A stretch of 64,000 nt of DNA from Candidatus Levilactobacillus faecigallinarum (GCA_019113985.1 DXGJ01000062.1:1-64000); one strand, 5' to 3'. Shown: positions 35,834-44,311, numbered from the stretch's first letter. Numbers and translations: made by a program. Notes: generated by a model not told the origin, from the sequence alone.

Positions 35834-36706
35834 ATGCATAAGATTCATTGGCAACGGGCAGTGCGGCGACTGGGGATGTTAGCCGGACTCGTCTTACTCC
35901 TAAGCGGGTGTGGGCAAGTCACCAAAACGTCTACGCCGGCCAAGGTCGCGCAAACCACTTACGGTGACCGGTACGTACCGACCCTGTTTTTCCACGGATA
36001 TGGCAGTAGCGCCAACGCCGAGATGCACATGATCCACGCGGCGGAAGCGGCCGGCGTCACTAAGACCGTCCTGCGCGCCACGGTCGCCAAGAACGGCACC
36101 GTCACCTGGCGTGGGCAGTTTAAGCAGGGGGATTACCATCCCTTAGTGGCCGTGGAATTCAAAGATAACCAGAACGGTGACTACCAAACTACGGCGGGCT
36201 GGGCCAAACGCATCATCAAAGGGCTTCAGCAGTCCTACCACATCACAAAATTTAACGTGGTCGGCCACTCGATGGGCAACATGGCCATTATGTACTACCT
36301 ACTCGCTAACGGGCAGAACCGCCACTTGCCACAATTACAGAGGCAAGTGGACATCGCGGGGCACTTCAACGGTATCCTGGGGATGAATGATCAGCCCAAC
36401 CGGATGAAGTTGACCACCGCGGGGAAGCCCACCAAAATGGACCGCGATTACCAGCAACTGTTGGCACTCCGGCAACGGTTCCCACGGCAGATTCGCGTGT
36501 TGAACATTTACGGCGACAAGAACGATGGCACGCACTCGGACGGCCGCGTCAGCAACGCCTCGTCGAAGTCGTTGCGCTACCTGGTTCAAAGCCGGGCAAC
36601 GTCCTACCAGGAACACCGCATCGTGGGACCCAATGCCCAGCATAGTAAGTTACATGATAACGCTCAGGTCGACCGGGCCCTGATAAAGTTTTTGTGGGGG
36701 AAGTAG
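35834..36706 (+). CDS. Lipoprotein alpha/beta hydrolase, DUF915 family
   Basis: The 290-aa protein has a lipoprotein signal (LAGLVLLLSGC, acylated C26) and an alpha/beta hydrolase of the DUF915 type: TLFFHGYGSSANAEMHMI (oxyanion loop), nucleophile elbow VGHSMGN (S146), NIYGDKNDGTHSDGRVSNASSKSLRYL (acid region) and the C-terminal His in AQHSKLHDN. It acts outside the membrane as an esterase-like enzyme. GGGAGG lies 10 nt upstream of the ATG. Codon use is GC-rich like the core genome, so it is a resident gene wedged between two A/T-rich defence-type blocks. Confidence 0.9.
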   Translation: MHKIHWQRAVRRLGMLAGLVLLLSGCGQVTKTSTPAKVAQTTYGDRYVPTLFFHGYGSSANAEMHMIHAAEAAGVTKTVLRATVAKNGTVTWRGQFKQGDYHPLVAVEFKDNQNGDYQTTAGWAKRIIKGLQQSYHITKFNVVGHSMGNMAIMYYLLANGQNRHLPQLQRQVDIAGHFNGILGMNDQPNRMKLTTAGKPTKMDRDYQQLLALRQRFPRQIRVLNIYGDKNDGTHSDGRVSNASSKSLRYLVQSRATSYQEHRIVGPNAQHSKLHDNAQVDRALIKFLWGK

Positions 36707-36712
36707 CCCGGT

Positions 36713-36765
36713 AAAATCGTCTTGTGCCGTTTGTTCAGATGACAAGCGGTACAGACGATTTTTTC
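36713..36765 (+). terminator. Terminator after the lipoprotein hydrolase gene
   Basis: Inverted repeat AAAATCGTCTTGT...CCG / CGG...ACAGACGATTTTTT. Confidence 0.82.
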
Positions 36766-36851
36766 TGTGTTCCTTAGAGCTTTGCGTTTCCCCAGGGAAA
36801 CATTCTATGCTAAAATGATGATAAAGAAAATCCAGATTGGATTGATGCAGC

Positions 36852-37196
36852 GTGGGACAGGCAGCTGACATAAAGCAAATAATTGTTTTAATTAAAAGCA
36901 ACCGGAGAAAATGGCGAATTAGTCATCGTCAAAAAAACATGGCGGCGATGGTAATCTTGGGGATTGACCTAGACGAAATTCTAAACGAAATCTATGCAAA
37001 AATTACTTGGTTGGATTACGTGAGTGGACCAGAGTATGACAATCATATCCCACTGATTCCCGGGCCAGTCTGGGTATTCGGTATGAATCTAGAAGATGTC
37101 GAGTGTTATCTTAAATTTCAAGTTAAAGACAAAAATATCATCTTTTGGATTTCAGCACATCCTGCTGAGCATCATCTTGTCTATCCTTATAAGTGA
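36852..37196 (+). CDS. MqsR-like toxin of a toxin-antitoxin-chaperone module
   Basis: The 114-aa product (GTG start) has the layout of Gram-positive MqsR/RelE-like toxins. A helical N-terminus (IKQIIVLIKSNRRKWRISHRQKN) is followed by LGIDLDEILNEIYAKITWLDYVSGPEYD. The C-terminal beta-sheet core is PGPVWVFGMNLEDVECYLKFQV, then IIFWISAHPAEHHLVYPYK. Such toxins are ribosome-dependent or -independent mRNA endonucleases. It is followed 44 bp later by an HTH protein and a SecB-like protein, the toxin-antitoxin-chaperone arrangement. The family call is by eye. No strong Shine-Dalgarno precedes the GTG; ATG 36939 (residue 30) would remove the N-terminal helix. Confidence 0.7.
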   Translation: MGQAADIKQIIVLIKSNRRKWRISHRQKNMAAMVILGIDLDEILNEIYAKITWLDYVSGPEYDNHIPLIPGPVWVFGMNLEDVECYLKFQVKDKNIIFWISAHPAEHHLVYPYK

Positions 37197-37240
37197 TAGC
37201 TATGCATCGCGGATTGTTTATATCGAGGAGGTTATCCTAA

Positions 37241-37807
37241 TTGAATAGAAGGACTTTTTATAACCCTGAGACCGAAACTAGCGGAGAATACACTGAGGTT
37301 TGGAAAAATGAAGTTGTTGCGGTAAAGGATGTTAAGGATCTACTGGTAACAAACCACTATTGGAAAGATGATAATGAAGGGGAATTGTGGCTCGACTTTG
37401 ATGATCCAAATGAGAACTTTAGAGTGGCTTTTAATGCATACCGCAGTAGAAAAGGCTATATGAAACCGCAAGAAATTAAAAACTTACGGAAAGATTTAAG
37501 CCTTGATATTCGTAGTTTTGCTGAAAGACTAGGAATCAGCTATTCTAAGCTATCCCAAATCGAAAATAATAAGCGAGTTCAAACCCTTTCTCAGGAAGTT
37601 TCATTTAGAAAAGCGCAGCAGGACTATGAGCGGCAAGGCTTCTTGACAGACTATTCGGAATCGTTAAGTGCAGCGAAGCTGTTAGCTACGGCTATAGAGC
37701 GTCGTGAACCCAATAGCGTAAGGCAACCGAATAAATCTTATCTATTAAAAGATTATTCTAATGAAAATTATTTTGAAATTACCAGTTTTACAGGAGGCCT
37801 TGCATGA
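37241..37807 (+). CDS. HTH antitoxin of the toxin-antitoxin-chaperone module
   Basis: The 188-aa protein starts at TTG 37241 after GAGGAGG (about 10 nt). The N-terminal ~70 residues are acidic, with WKNEVVAVKDVKDLLVTNHYW and ELWLDFDDPNENFRVAFNAYR. A helix-turn-helix of XRE/MqsA type follows at 76-117 (KPQEIKNLRKDLSLDIRSFAERLGISYSKLSQIE). The C-terminal ~55 residues are polar and aromatic (KSYLLKDYSNENYFEITSFTGG), fitting a chaperone-addiction tail recognised by a SecB-like partner. It should bind the toxin and repress the operon. The stop overlaps the next gene's start (ATGA). Confidence 0.75.
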   Translation: MNRRTFYNPETETSGEYTEVWKNEVVAVKDVKDLLVTNHYWKDDNEGELWLDFDDPNENFRVAFNAYRSRKGYMKPQEIKNLRKDLSLDIRSFAERLGISYSKLSQIENNKRVQTLSQEVSFRKAQQDYERQGFLTDYSESLSAAKLLATAIERREPNSVRQPNKSYLLKDYSNENYFEITSFTGGLA

Positions 37808-38241
37808 TGGCAGTTACGGTATTGGAATTTAAAGGCTACTTGGTCAAAGAACAGAGTTACAAGAAAAATGAAGATTTTAAAAAAACAGATCAAGGGGTAG
37901 AACTTAATCCACAGATAGACTTAAATATAGAAAATAATATTAAGGGAGATAGTATTTTAGTTACGCTTGGTGTTAAGGTTGGTTCTTTAACTGACGATCC
38001 CTTTGAGGTAATTGTTCGAGTTTGTGGAAGATTTGTTTATCATATTGAAAAGGACACTAACAAGATTGGTGTCGATACTTTGATTAGAAGTAATGCGGTT
38101 GCCATTCTGTATCCGTATGTGCGTTCTATTGTATCAGGCTTAACCAATACGTCTAACGAGTACCCGGCATGTATATTACCAACCATTGATGTGGCACAAG
38201 TTCTTAAAGAACAGCCAGGAACGTCAGAGATAGCTGACTAA
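37804..38241 (+). CDS. SecB-like chaperone of the toxin-antitoxin-chaperone module
   Basis: The 145-aa product shows the SecB pattern: antiparallel strands with SILVTLGVKVGS and PFEVIVRVCGRFVYHI, then RSNAVAILYPYVRSIVSGLTN and ACILPTIDVAQVL, matching the L-F-P-Y-x-R-x-x-I-x-x-L-T and L-P-P-I-x-F blocks of SecB. Lactobacilli lack the general export chaperone SecB, so a SecB-like gene joined to a toxin-antitoxin pair points to a dedicated antitoxin chaperone as in mycobacterial Rv1957 and MqsRAC modules. It overlaps the antitoxin stop by 4 bp. Confidence 0.78.
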   Translation: MMAVTVLEFKGYLVKEQSYKKNEDFKKTDQGVELNPQIDLNIENNIKGDSILVTLGVKVGSLTDDPFEVIVRVCGRFVYHIEKDTNKIGVDTLIRSNAVAILYPYVRSIVSGLTNTSNEYPACILPTIDVAQVLKEQPGTSEIAD

Positions 38242-38300
38242 TGAGTGATGCTTATATATACTTGTTATAGCTTTCTTCTAATTCTTAAAGAGATTATTAA

Positions 38301-38331
38301 AGACACCCGGACAGGTCTAGGTGTTTTTTTT
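38301..38331 (+). terminator. Terminator after the toxin-antitoxin-chaperone operon
   Basis: Hairpin GACACCCGGAC / GGTCTAGGTGTT followed by eight T residues. Confidence 0.78.
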
Positions 38332-38502
38332 CGTACATTCAAGAACGTGTGGAATTAAAACCGATGAGTACACGTTCCATGCGAACCGCAATATGGAGCA
38401 TGGTATACTAAACAGCGAGCCAATCCGCCAAGAAAATCATCGACGGACCGGCCATCACCAGACTCGTTTCACGCATCAAAAAATGACTTATGGAGGAACA
38501 GT

Positions 38503-40716
38503 ATGGCAACCAACTCATCAGAAACTAACCTGGTCGACCTAGCCCAGCCGGTGCAGCACACCCTGAGCCAGTACCGGGTCCAACAGATTCAGGCCGTGTT
38601 GGGCCTCCTGGACGAGGGCAACACGGTGCCCTTCATCGCCCGTTACCGCAAGGAGCGGACCGGGGCCCTGGACGAAGTCGCCATTCGCGACATCGAAGAC
38701 GAAGCCCATCGCCTCCAAAAGCTCAACCAACGCCGTCAGGACGTCCTGAAGCTGATTCAGGAACAGGGCAAACTATCCGCGACCTTAACCCAATCCTTAG
38801 CACGGGCCACCACGCTCCAACAGGTGGAAGACCTCTACTTACCCTACAAGCAAAAGCGCCGGACCAAGGCCACAGTGGCCCGAGAAGCCGGTTTGGCGCC
38901 GTTGGCCGAGTGGCTCTTGACCTATCCCGCCAACGGCCTCGACGCCAAGGCTCGGACGTTTATCGCCGCAGATAAGGACCTGCCCGACCTCACCAGCGTT
39001 TGGACCGGGGTCCACGAGATCCTCGCCGAGACCTTTAGCGAGCAGGCTGCCTTCCGGGAGTGGATTCGGCGTTATACCTGGCAACACGGCGAGCTGACCA
39101 GTAAGCTCAAGCGTGGGGCTAAGGCGGCCGACGAACAACAGGTCTACGCGACCTATTACGACTTTAGCCAGGCACTGAAGCAGGTGCCACCGTACCGGGT
39201 TCTGGCCATCAACCGAGGCGAACGGGAGAAGGTCCTGTCGGTCGGCATCGCCGTCGACCCCGCGTCCATTTTGCAGTACGGGCATTTCCGCCTGGTTGGT
39301 CAGCACACCGGACCGGCCGTGGCCAAGGTAACGGCTGCCTTTGCTGACGCCTACAAGCGGTTCCTGGGGCCGGCCATCGAACGAGAACTGCGGCGCCAGT
39401 TGTCTGAAACGGCCGACGCGCACGCCATTCAGGTCTTTGGCAACAACCTGTACCACCTGTTGATGCAGGCACCGTTAAAGGGCAAGGTGGTCATGGGCTT
39501 CGATCCGGCGTATCGGACGGGCTGTAAGCTCGCCATCATGGATGCCAACGGCCGCTTCCTGACCAAGCAGGTCATTTACCCGCATAAACCCGCCAGCGGG
39601 AAGCAACGGGCTGCAGCCGGACCCGAATTTAAGCAATTACTTGAAAAATACCACGTTGAAATGATTGCGATCGGTAACGGGACCGCCAGCCGGGAATCCG
39701 AGGAGTTCGTCAGTGGCATCTTAAAGACGTTAGACCATCCCGTCTACTACGTCATCGTCAACGAGGCCGGGGCATCGGTCTACTCGGCCAGTGCCAACGC
39801 CCGGGCGGAGTTCGCCGACCTGCACGTTGAGGAACGCTCGGCTGTTAGTATCGGCCGCCGGCTCCAGGACCCACTAGCCGAGCTGATCAAGGTCGACCCC
39901 AAGGCCATTGGTGTCGGCCAGTACCAACACGACGTCCCCGAAAAGGCCCTGGATGAACAGCTAGACCGGGTGGTGGAAACCGCGGTCAACCAGGTCGGGG
40001 TCAACGTCAACACGGCCAGTCCGGAGCTATTGACCCACATTTCCGGACTAACGGCGACCACCGCACAGAACGTTGTGACCTACCGTAACGAAAACGGGGC
40101 GTTTGCCACCCGCCAGGCCCTAAAGGCGGTCCCACGGTTGGGACCCAAGGCCTACCAGCAGGCGGTGGGCTTCCTGCGAATCTTAAGCGGCAGTAACCCG
40201 CTGGATAACACGGACATCCACCCGGAGAGCTACGCGGCGGCTAAGGCGTTGCTGGCGGGCATCGGCGCCACACCGCAGGACATTGGGACAGCCAAGCTCC
40301 AGCAACAGCTGAGCCAGTTGAACCAGCACCAGTGGGCCACGCAACTGGGCATCGGTGAGGCGACCTTAACGGACATCCTGGACGGGCTGAGTAAGCCCGG
40401 TCGAGACCTGCGGGATAGTATGCCGGCACCGTTACTGCGCCAGGACGTGCTAACCATGGCCGACTTGAAACCGGGGATGGAACTCCAAGGAACCGTCCGC
40501 AACGTCATCGATTTTGGTGCCTTTGTCGACATCGGCGTCAAGCAGGACGGCCTAGTTCACATCTCGCAACTGGCCGACCACTACGTCAGTGACCCCAGCA
40601 CGGTGGTCACGATTGGCGACGTGGTGACCGTCTGGGTCCTGAGCGTGGACCAACAGCGCCACCGGATTCAGTTGACCATGCGAGCCGATTCGGCGGTCAA
40701 GCCGGGCCAAGGATAA
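38503..40716 (+). CDS. tex: Tex, S1-domain RNA-binding transcription accessory protein
   Basis: The 737-aa protein has the Tex layout: an N-terminal helical domain (QIQAVLGLLDEGNTVPFIARYRKERTGALDE), a YqgF/RNase-H-like domain (KGKVVMGFDPAYRTGCKLAIMDANG, about 325-450), helix-hairpin-helix motifs (NVNTASPELLTHISGL; ALKAVPRLGPKAYQQAVGFLRI) and a C-terminal S1 domain (GMELQGTVRNVIDFGAFVDIGVKQDGLVHISQL). Tex acts on nucleic acid during transcription and recovery of stalled polymerase. GGAGG lies 6 nt before the ATG. It is GC-rich like the core genome. Confidence 0.96.
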   Translation: MATNSSETNLVDLAQPVQHTLSQYRVQQIQAVLGLLDEGNTVPFIARYRKERTGALDEVAIRDIEDEAHRLQKLNQRRQDVLKLIQEQGKLSATLTQSLARATTLQQVEDLYLPYKQKRRTKATVAREAGLAPLAEWLLTYPANGLDAKARTFIAADKDLPDLTSVWTGVHEILAETFSEQAAFREWIRRYTWQHGELTSKLKRGAKAADEQQVYATYYDFSQALKQVPPYRVLAINRGEREKVLSVGIAVDPASILQYGHFRLVGQHTGPAVAKVTAAFADAYKRFLGPAIERELRRQLSETADAHAIQVFGNNLYHLLMQAPLKGKVVMGFDPAYRTGCKLAIMDANGRFLTKQVIYPHKPASGKQRAAAGPEFKQLLEKYHVEMIAIGNGTASRESEEFVSGILKTLDHPVYYVIVNEAGASVYSASANARAEFADLHVEERSAVSIGRRLQDPLAELIKVDPKAIGVGQYQHDVPEKALDEQLDRVVETAVNQVGVNVNTASPELLTHISGLTATTAQNVVTYRNENGAFATRQALKAVPRLGPKAYQQAVGFLRILSGSNPLDNTDIHPESYAAAKALLAGIGATPQDIGTAKLQQQLSQLNQHQWATQLGIGEATLTDILDGLSKPGRDLRDSMPAPLLRQDVLTMADLKPGMELQGTVRNVIDFGAFVDIGVKQDGLVHISQLADHYVSDPSTVVTIGDVVTVWVLSVDQQRHRIQLTMRADSAVKPGQG

Positions 40717-40765
40717 GCTTACTGGTTATCAGGGTAAAACCAAGTAACACGTGATACCAATTAAT

Positions 40766-40810
40766 CAAAGTAGGACCCGAAACCCTTATCTGGTTTCGAG
40801 TCCTACTTTG
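40766..40810. terminator. Bidirectional terminator between tex and the TetR gene
   Basis: Inverted repeat AAGTAGGACCCGAAACC / GGTTTCGAGTCCTACTT between convergent genes. Confidence 0.88.
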
Positions 40811-40818
40811 TCTAGCAG

Positions 40819-41361
40819 TTAAATGCCGGCCTTGATGAGTTGCCAAATGGCCTCGAACCGCTGCTGATAGGCGGCGTCATTCCAGGTCTCCTTGAAGTTG
40901 GGCAGCGTGAAGATGGCGAAGGTGGCTAAAATCATTTCGGCGTGATCCGTTTCTTCCACCGGTAAGCCCAAGATGCGGTTCATTTGGTGGTAGGCGCCGG
41001 TCAGTACCTGGTGAAGCGCCGCGGGATTGTTATCGACGTAGGCCGTGTTTAAGGAAAACATCTTGGCATCCGAGTTGAACGCTGCCTTTTTTGCGTTAAC
41101 GAACGCCCAGAGCCAGTCGTGGAGACGCTGGTCCCGGGAGCCGTGGGTGGGAAGTTGCAGCTTACCAATGATTTCACGGTTGAACCACGCCGACGAAACG
41201 GCCGTCCAGAGGTCCTGTTTGTTTTGAAAGTGCTTATAGAGGGCGCCGTGGGTGATCCCTAACCGTTGACTGAGCTGGGTCAGGGAGACCTCCGCCGTGT
41301 CGTTTTCCTGAATCAGCGCCTCGGCGGTCGTTATGATTTGTTCGCGGGATGTTTTGACCAT
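40819..41361 (-). CDS. TetR family transcriptional regulator
   Basis: From ATG 41361 (AAAGGAG 8-9 nt upstream) the protein is 180 aa. The helix-turn-helix is SLTQLSQRLGITHGALYKHFQNKQDLWTAVSS (residues about 28-59), followed by a helical ligand domain. It is divergent from an oxidoreductase gene, with GTAAC/GTTAC operator-like repeats between them, and is likely to repress that gene and itself. Confidence 0.92.
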   Translation of the reverse strand: MVKTSREQIITTAEALIQENDTAEVSLTQLSQRLGITHGALYKHFQNKQDLWTAVSSAWFNREIIGKLQLPTHGSRDQRLHDWLWAFVNAKKAAFNSDAKMFSLNTAYVDNNPAALHQVLTGAYHQMNRILGLPVEETDHAEMILATFAIFTLPNFKETWNDAAYQQRFEAIWQLIKAGI

Positions 41362-41416
41362 CAGTTTAACGACTCCTTTCGGGGATATTGCGTCTAGTGT
41401 AGCATAAATCAATTGA

Positions 41417-41486
41417 AAGTAACTTTAATTGACTTTTGTTACCTACGAAGCTACACTTCTAAGTAACAAATCCGAAAAAATGTTAC
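41417..41486. promoter_or_regulatory. Operator region between the TetR and dehydrogenase genes
   Basis: Four GTAAC/GTTAC half-sites occur in 70 bp. They form two dyads: AGTAAC...GTTAC at about 41417-41441 and AGTAACA / TGTTACT at 41462-41468 and 41480-41486. They are placed to control both divergent genes. Confidence 0.65.
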
Positions 41487-41503
41487 TAAAAAGGAGACCC
41501 GCC

Positions 41504-42511
41504 ATGCAAGCAGTCCAGTTACGCCACTATCAGAAGAAGTTTCGCCTCGAGGTCCGGGACATCCCCGTGCCAACACCCGCAGATAATGAGGTTTTGGTCA
41601 AGGTCGCCTATGCCGCCGTTAATCCGCTGGAGATGTTGATTGGCACCGGAAGCGTGCGGTTGATTCAAGACTACCGGCTGCCGGTGACCATGGGCAACGA
41701 GTTCTCGGGAACCGTGGTGGCCGTTGGCAAGCACGTGACGGGTTTCCAACCGCGAGACGCCGTGTACGCGCGGCTCCCACTGGCTAAAATCGGGGCCTTC
41801 GCGGAATACCTGACCATCGACCAGGCCGCATTGGCACCCATGCCCACGACGTTAGATGCTGCCCATGCGGCGGCCATCCCCTTGACGGGCCTCACCGCGT
41901 ATCAGGGGCTGCATGACGTGTTGGGTGCTCACGCGGGGCAAAGCCTGATGATTCCCGGCGGCTCCGGTTCCTTTGGCCAATTGGCGATTCCCATGGCCAA
42001 GGCGCTGGGGATGACCGTCGCGGTCAGTGGCAATCAACGAAATCGTGAACAAACCCTGAAGTTAGGTGCGGACACCTACTTCGATTATCGGGAAGAAAAC
42101 TACTGGGAGCGCCTAGCGCCGGTGGACGTCGTGATTGACACGTTGGGCAAGTCGGAGCTGGCCCACGAACTCAGTGTCATCAAGCCCGGTGGCCAATTGT
42201 TGTCGCTGCGGATGGGGCCGAATCGGCGCTTTGCCCAACGAATCGGGGCGCCGTTGTGGAAACGGGGGCTCTTTGCGGCGGCCGGCCACGCGCTCAACCG
42301 CCAAGCTGCTAAGGTGGGCGTCGATTACCAATTCATGTTCGTAGAGAGTAATGGGGCCCAACTGGCTAAGGTGACGGCTCTAGTTGAGCAACAGGGAATC
42401 GTTCCCGCGCTCGACCCCCACGTATTTGCCTTAAAAGACGTTAATGCGGCTTTAGACCTGGTGGCGACAGGACATCCCCAAGGGAAGGTTCTCATCAAGC
42501 TTAATGACTGA
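41504..42511 (+). CDS. Zinc-independent MDR alcohol dehydrogenase/quinone oxidoreductase
   Basis: From ATG 41504 (AAAAGGAG 8 nt upstream) the product is 335 aa. The GroES-like N-terminal domain reads VQLRHYQKKFRLEVRDIPVPTPADNEVLVKVAYAAVNP; the Rossmann domain has SLMIPGGSGSFGQLAIPMAKALG (about 140-162) and KLGADTYFDYRE. The Cys/His zinc ligands of classical alcohol dehydrogenases are absent, as in quinone oxidoreductases. It reduces enones, aldehydes or quinones with NADPH; the substrate is unknown. Probably repressed by the divergent TetR protein. Confidence 0.92.
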   Translation: MQAVQLRHYQKKFRLEVRDIPVPTPADNEVLVKVAYAAVNPLEMLIGTGSVRLIQDYRLPVTMGNEFSGTVVAVGKHVTGFQPRDAVYARLPLAKIGAFAEYLTIDQAALAPMPTTLDAAHAAAIPLTGLTAYQGLHDVLGAHAGQSLMIPGGSGSFGQLAIPMAKALGMTVAVSGNQRNREQTLKLGADTYFDYREENYWERLAPVDVVIDTLGKSELAHELSVIKPGGQLLSLRMGPNRRFAQRIGAPLWKRGLFAAAGHALNRQAAKVGVDYQFMFVESNGAQLAKVTALVEQQGIVPALDPHVFALKDVNAALDLVATGHPQGKVLIKLND

Positions 42512-42520
42512 GACTAGCTC

Positions 42521-42570
42521 AAAAAGGCGTCCCCTGATTAGCATTTTAGCCAATCCGGGGACGTCTTTAA
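42521..42570. terminator. Bidirectional terminator
   Basis: Imperfect inverted repeat AAAGGCGTCCCC...GATTAGC / GCCAATC..GGGGACGTCTTT between convergent genes. Confidence 0.8.
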
Positions 42571-42584
42571 GATGGGTACGACAA

Positions 42585-43067
42585 CTAGTCCGGCAAGTCC
42601 ACCAGCGCATGAATATCTTTGGCCACGGCTAATTGTGCCTGGTAGGTGGCCTGGGTATTCGGATCAACGAAAGTGGTGCCGGGCGTGAAGTGAATGCTTT
42701 CGGTTCCCGCCTCGACGGCCGTTTTGTAATACCACTTTTTGAATCGGAGAAAATCCAACTGGGCTTGCATGTCCTGAATTTTATGTGCGAGAACGGTCTC
42801 CTCTTGGTCCAGGTAATCGTAGCGTTCCCGTAACGTCTCATCGCCTTGCAAACAAAGGTTGATAAACCGGCCAATGTCCTTGACCGGCACACCACTCTTT
42901 TTCAGGCAGGAGATGACTTCCAAAAAGTTAAAATCATTCTCTTTGAATCTGCGGCGGCCGGCCGCATCACGGTCGACAAAGGGGAGTAGTCCCTTTTTAT
43001 CATAATAGCGCAGCGTGGTTGCCTTCATGTTCATTTTTTTCGCGACGTCACCAATGGAATAGCTCAA
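42585..43067 (-). CDS. MerR family transcriptional regulator
   Basis: The 160-aa protein has the MerR winged helix at the N-terminus (YSIGDVAKKMNMKATTLRYYDKKGLLP; RRFKENDFNFLEVISCLKKSGVPVKDIGRFINL), then a long coiled coil (DQEETVLAHKIQDMQAQLDFLRFKKWYYK) and a short C-terminal part TQATYQAQLAVAKDIHALVDL. It resembles the regulators of redox-stress oxidoreductases (AdhR-like) in lactobacilli. It is divergent from the SDR gene, whose promoter has the MerR-type long spacer. Confidence 0.9.
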   Translation of the reverse strand: MSYSIGDVAKKMNMKATTLRYYDKKGLLPFVDRDAAGRRRFKENDFNFLEVISCLKKSGVPVKDIGRFINLCLQGDETLRERYDYLDQEETVLAHKIQDMQAQLDFLRFKKWYYKTAVEAGTESIHFTPGTTFVDPNTQATYQAQLAVAKDIHALVDLPD

Positions 43068-43085
43068 AATTTTGCTCCTCTCAAC

Positions 43086-43116
43086 TTGACTTACACCTTA
43101 GTCTAAGTCGTAAACT
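43086..43116 (+). promoter_or_regulatory. MerR-type promoter of the SDR gene
   Basis: -35 TTGACT (43086-43091) and -10 TAAACT (43111-43116) are separated by 19 bp, and a palindrome CTTAG-T-CTAAG (43097-43107) sits in the spacer. This is the geometry of promoters activated by MerR proteins. Confidence 0.8.
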
Positions 43117-43196
43117 GACCCGTAATCAAGGGACAATCGTGATTATTACGCGATTGTCCCAAATCAGGATAAATAGGAAACGAGGTCATTTCGTTT

Positions 43197-43925
43197 ATGG
43201 GACGTTTAACGGGAAAAACCGCAATTATCACAGGTGCCAGCTCCGGATTTGGTAAAGGCACCGCACTAGCGTTTGCCGCGGAAGGGTGTAACTTAGTTTT
43301 GACTGCCCGGCGTGAAGAAAAATTAGCCGCCGTGGTGGCGCGGTGTCAGGCATTCGGGGTTCAGGCAACGGCGTACGTGGGGGATGTCCGAGAAGCGGCG
43401 ACAGCGAAAACCACCGTAAAATTAGCGATAGCCTGCTTCGGTAAGCTGGATATTTTGGTGAACAATGCTGGCATTGGACGGACGCTTTCCCTGACCGACA
43501 CCACGATGCGCGATTATGATTTAATCATGGATACCAACGTCCGGAGTGCCTTCGCATTCACCAAGTACGCCGTGCCGGAGATGCTGAAGAACCATGATGG
43601 ACAGATCATCCTGGTCTCCTCGGTCACAGGCATCAAGGGCCATGCGGACGAGACCGCTTATACCTGCAGCAAGTTTGCGCTCCGGGGGTTGGGTCAGGCG
43701 TTGGACCAGGAACTTCTCGGTCAAGGGATTCGGACCTGTGTCTTCTGCCCCCACGCGGGTGCCACGGAATTTGAGGTGGGGTACGGGCGAACGGCTGAGG
43801 GCGTCGCGTCCTCGGGATTCTTGACGCCCGAAGACGTCGGCCAGGCCCTAATCAGCGTTTGCACACAGCCGAAAAACTCACGGATTGTTGAGCTGCGGTT
43901 GGCGTCTAATAATGTGACTTACTAG
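43197..43925 (+). CDS. Short-chain dehydrogenase/reductase
   Basis: The 242-aa protein is a classical SDR: cofactor loop TGASSGFGKG (residues 12-21), NNAG (about 90), catalytic Ser in SSVTG and Tyr-x-x-x-Lys in AYTCSKFA. A basic ARREEKL segment after strand 2 suggests NADP(H) preference. The start follows GAGG by 12 nt. It is likely to be switched on by the divergent MerR protein. The substrate is unknown. Confidence 0.92.
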   Translation: MGRLTGKTAIITGASSGFGKGTALAFAAEGCNLVLTARREEKLAAVVARCQAFGVQATAYVGDVREAATAKTTVKLAIACFGKLDILVNNAGIGRTLSLTDTTMRDYDLIMDTNVRSAFAFTKYAVPEMLKNHDGQIILVSSVTGIKGHADETAYTCSKFALRGLGQALDQELLGQGIRTCVFCPHAGATEFEVGYGRTAEGVASSGFLTPEDVGQALISVCTQPKNSRIVELRLASNNVTY

Positions 43926-44122
43926 TGGTCCCTAATGCTAACACTAATCAATATGAAGGGCACATTTTACGCGCGCAATCGGCGACTATAGTGGCCTGAA
44001 GAAAACTATCAAAAAGGAAAAATAGTGGGCATTACCGGCACCATCAAGAAAACCCGCCATGGACACGGACCGGTGAAAGGGTTACTCTGTTAAGACAGCG
44101 TAAGAAAAGAGGTAAACGCGTG

Positions 44123-44251
44123 ATGACTGAAAAAGAGAAAATGATGGCCCTCATCGAAAAGAAGAAGCAAAACGGCCATAACAAGCAGCGTACCGTGGCT
44201 AAGAATGACCGTAAAAACATGCGTAAGGGCCCTAAGATTTTCAATAAGTAA
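44123..44251 (+). CDS. Small basic protein of unknown function (42 aa)
   Basis: A short frame runs from ATG 44123 to TAA 44251, coding MTEKEKMMALIEKKKQ then NGHNKQRTVAKNDRKNMRKG and a PKIFNK end. About a third of the residues are Lys or Arg. AGAGGT lies about 10 nt upstream and a terminator follows, so expression is likely. A similar style of Lys-rich mini-protein is at 54402-54551. It could bind RNA or ribosomes; that is inference. I do not recognise the family. Confidence 0.6.
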   Translation: MTEKEKMMALIEKKKQNGHNKQRTVAKNDRKNMRKGPKIFNK

Positions 44252-44267
44252 CATTGGTCTATGAGAA

Positions 44268-44311
44268 GAAGTGCTTCGGAGAATTCAAGTGATTCTCTGA
44301 GGCACTTTTTT
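44268..44311 (+). terminator. Terminator after the 42-aa gene
   Basis: AAGTGCTTCGGAGAAT / ATTCTCTGAGGCACTT with a T-run. Its 3' half recurs at 50909-50940. Confidence 0.75.

Noticed and set aside
38321-38542. 73-aa frame upstream of tex
   Set aside because: It overlaps the tex start and ribosome site in another frame and follows a terminator without its own signal.
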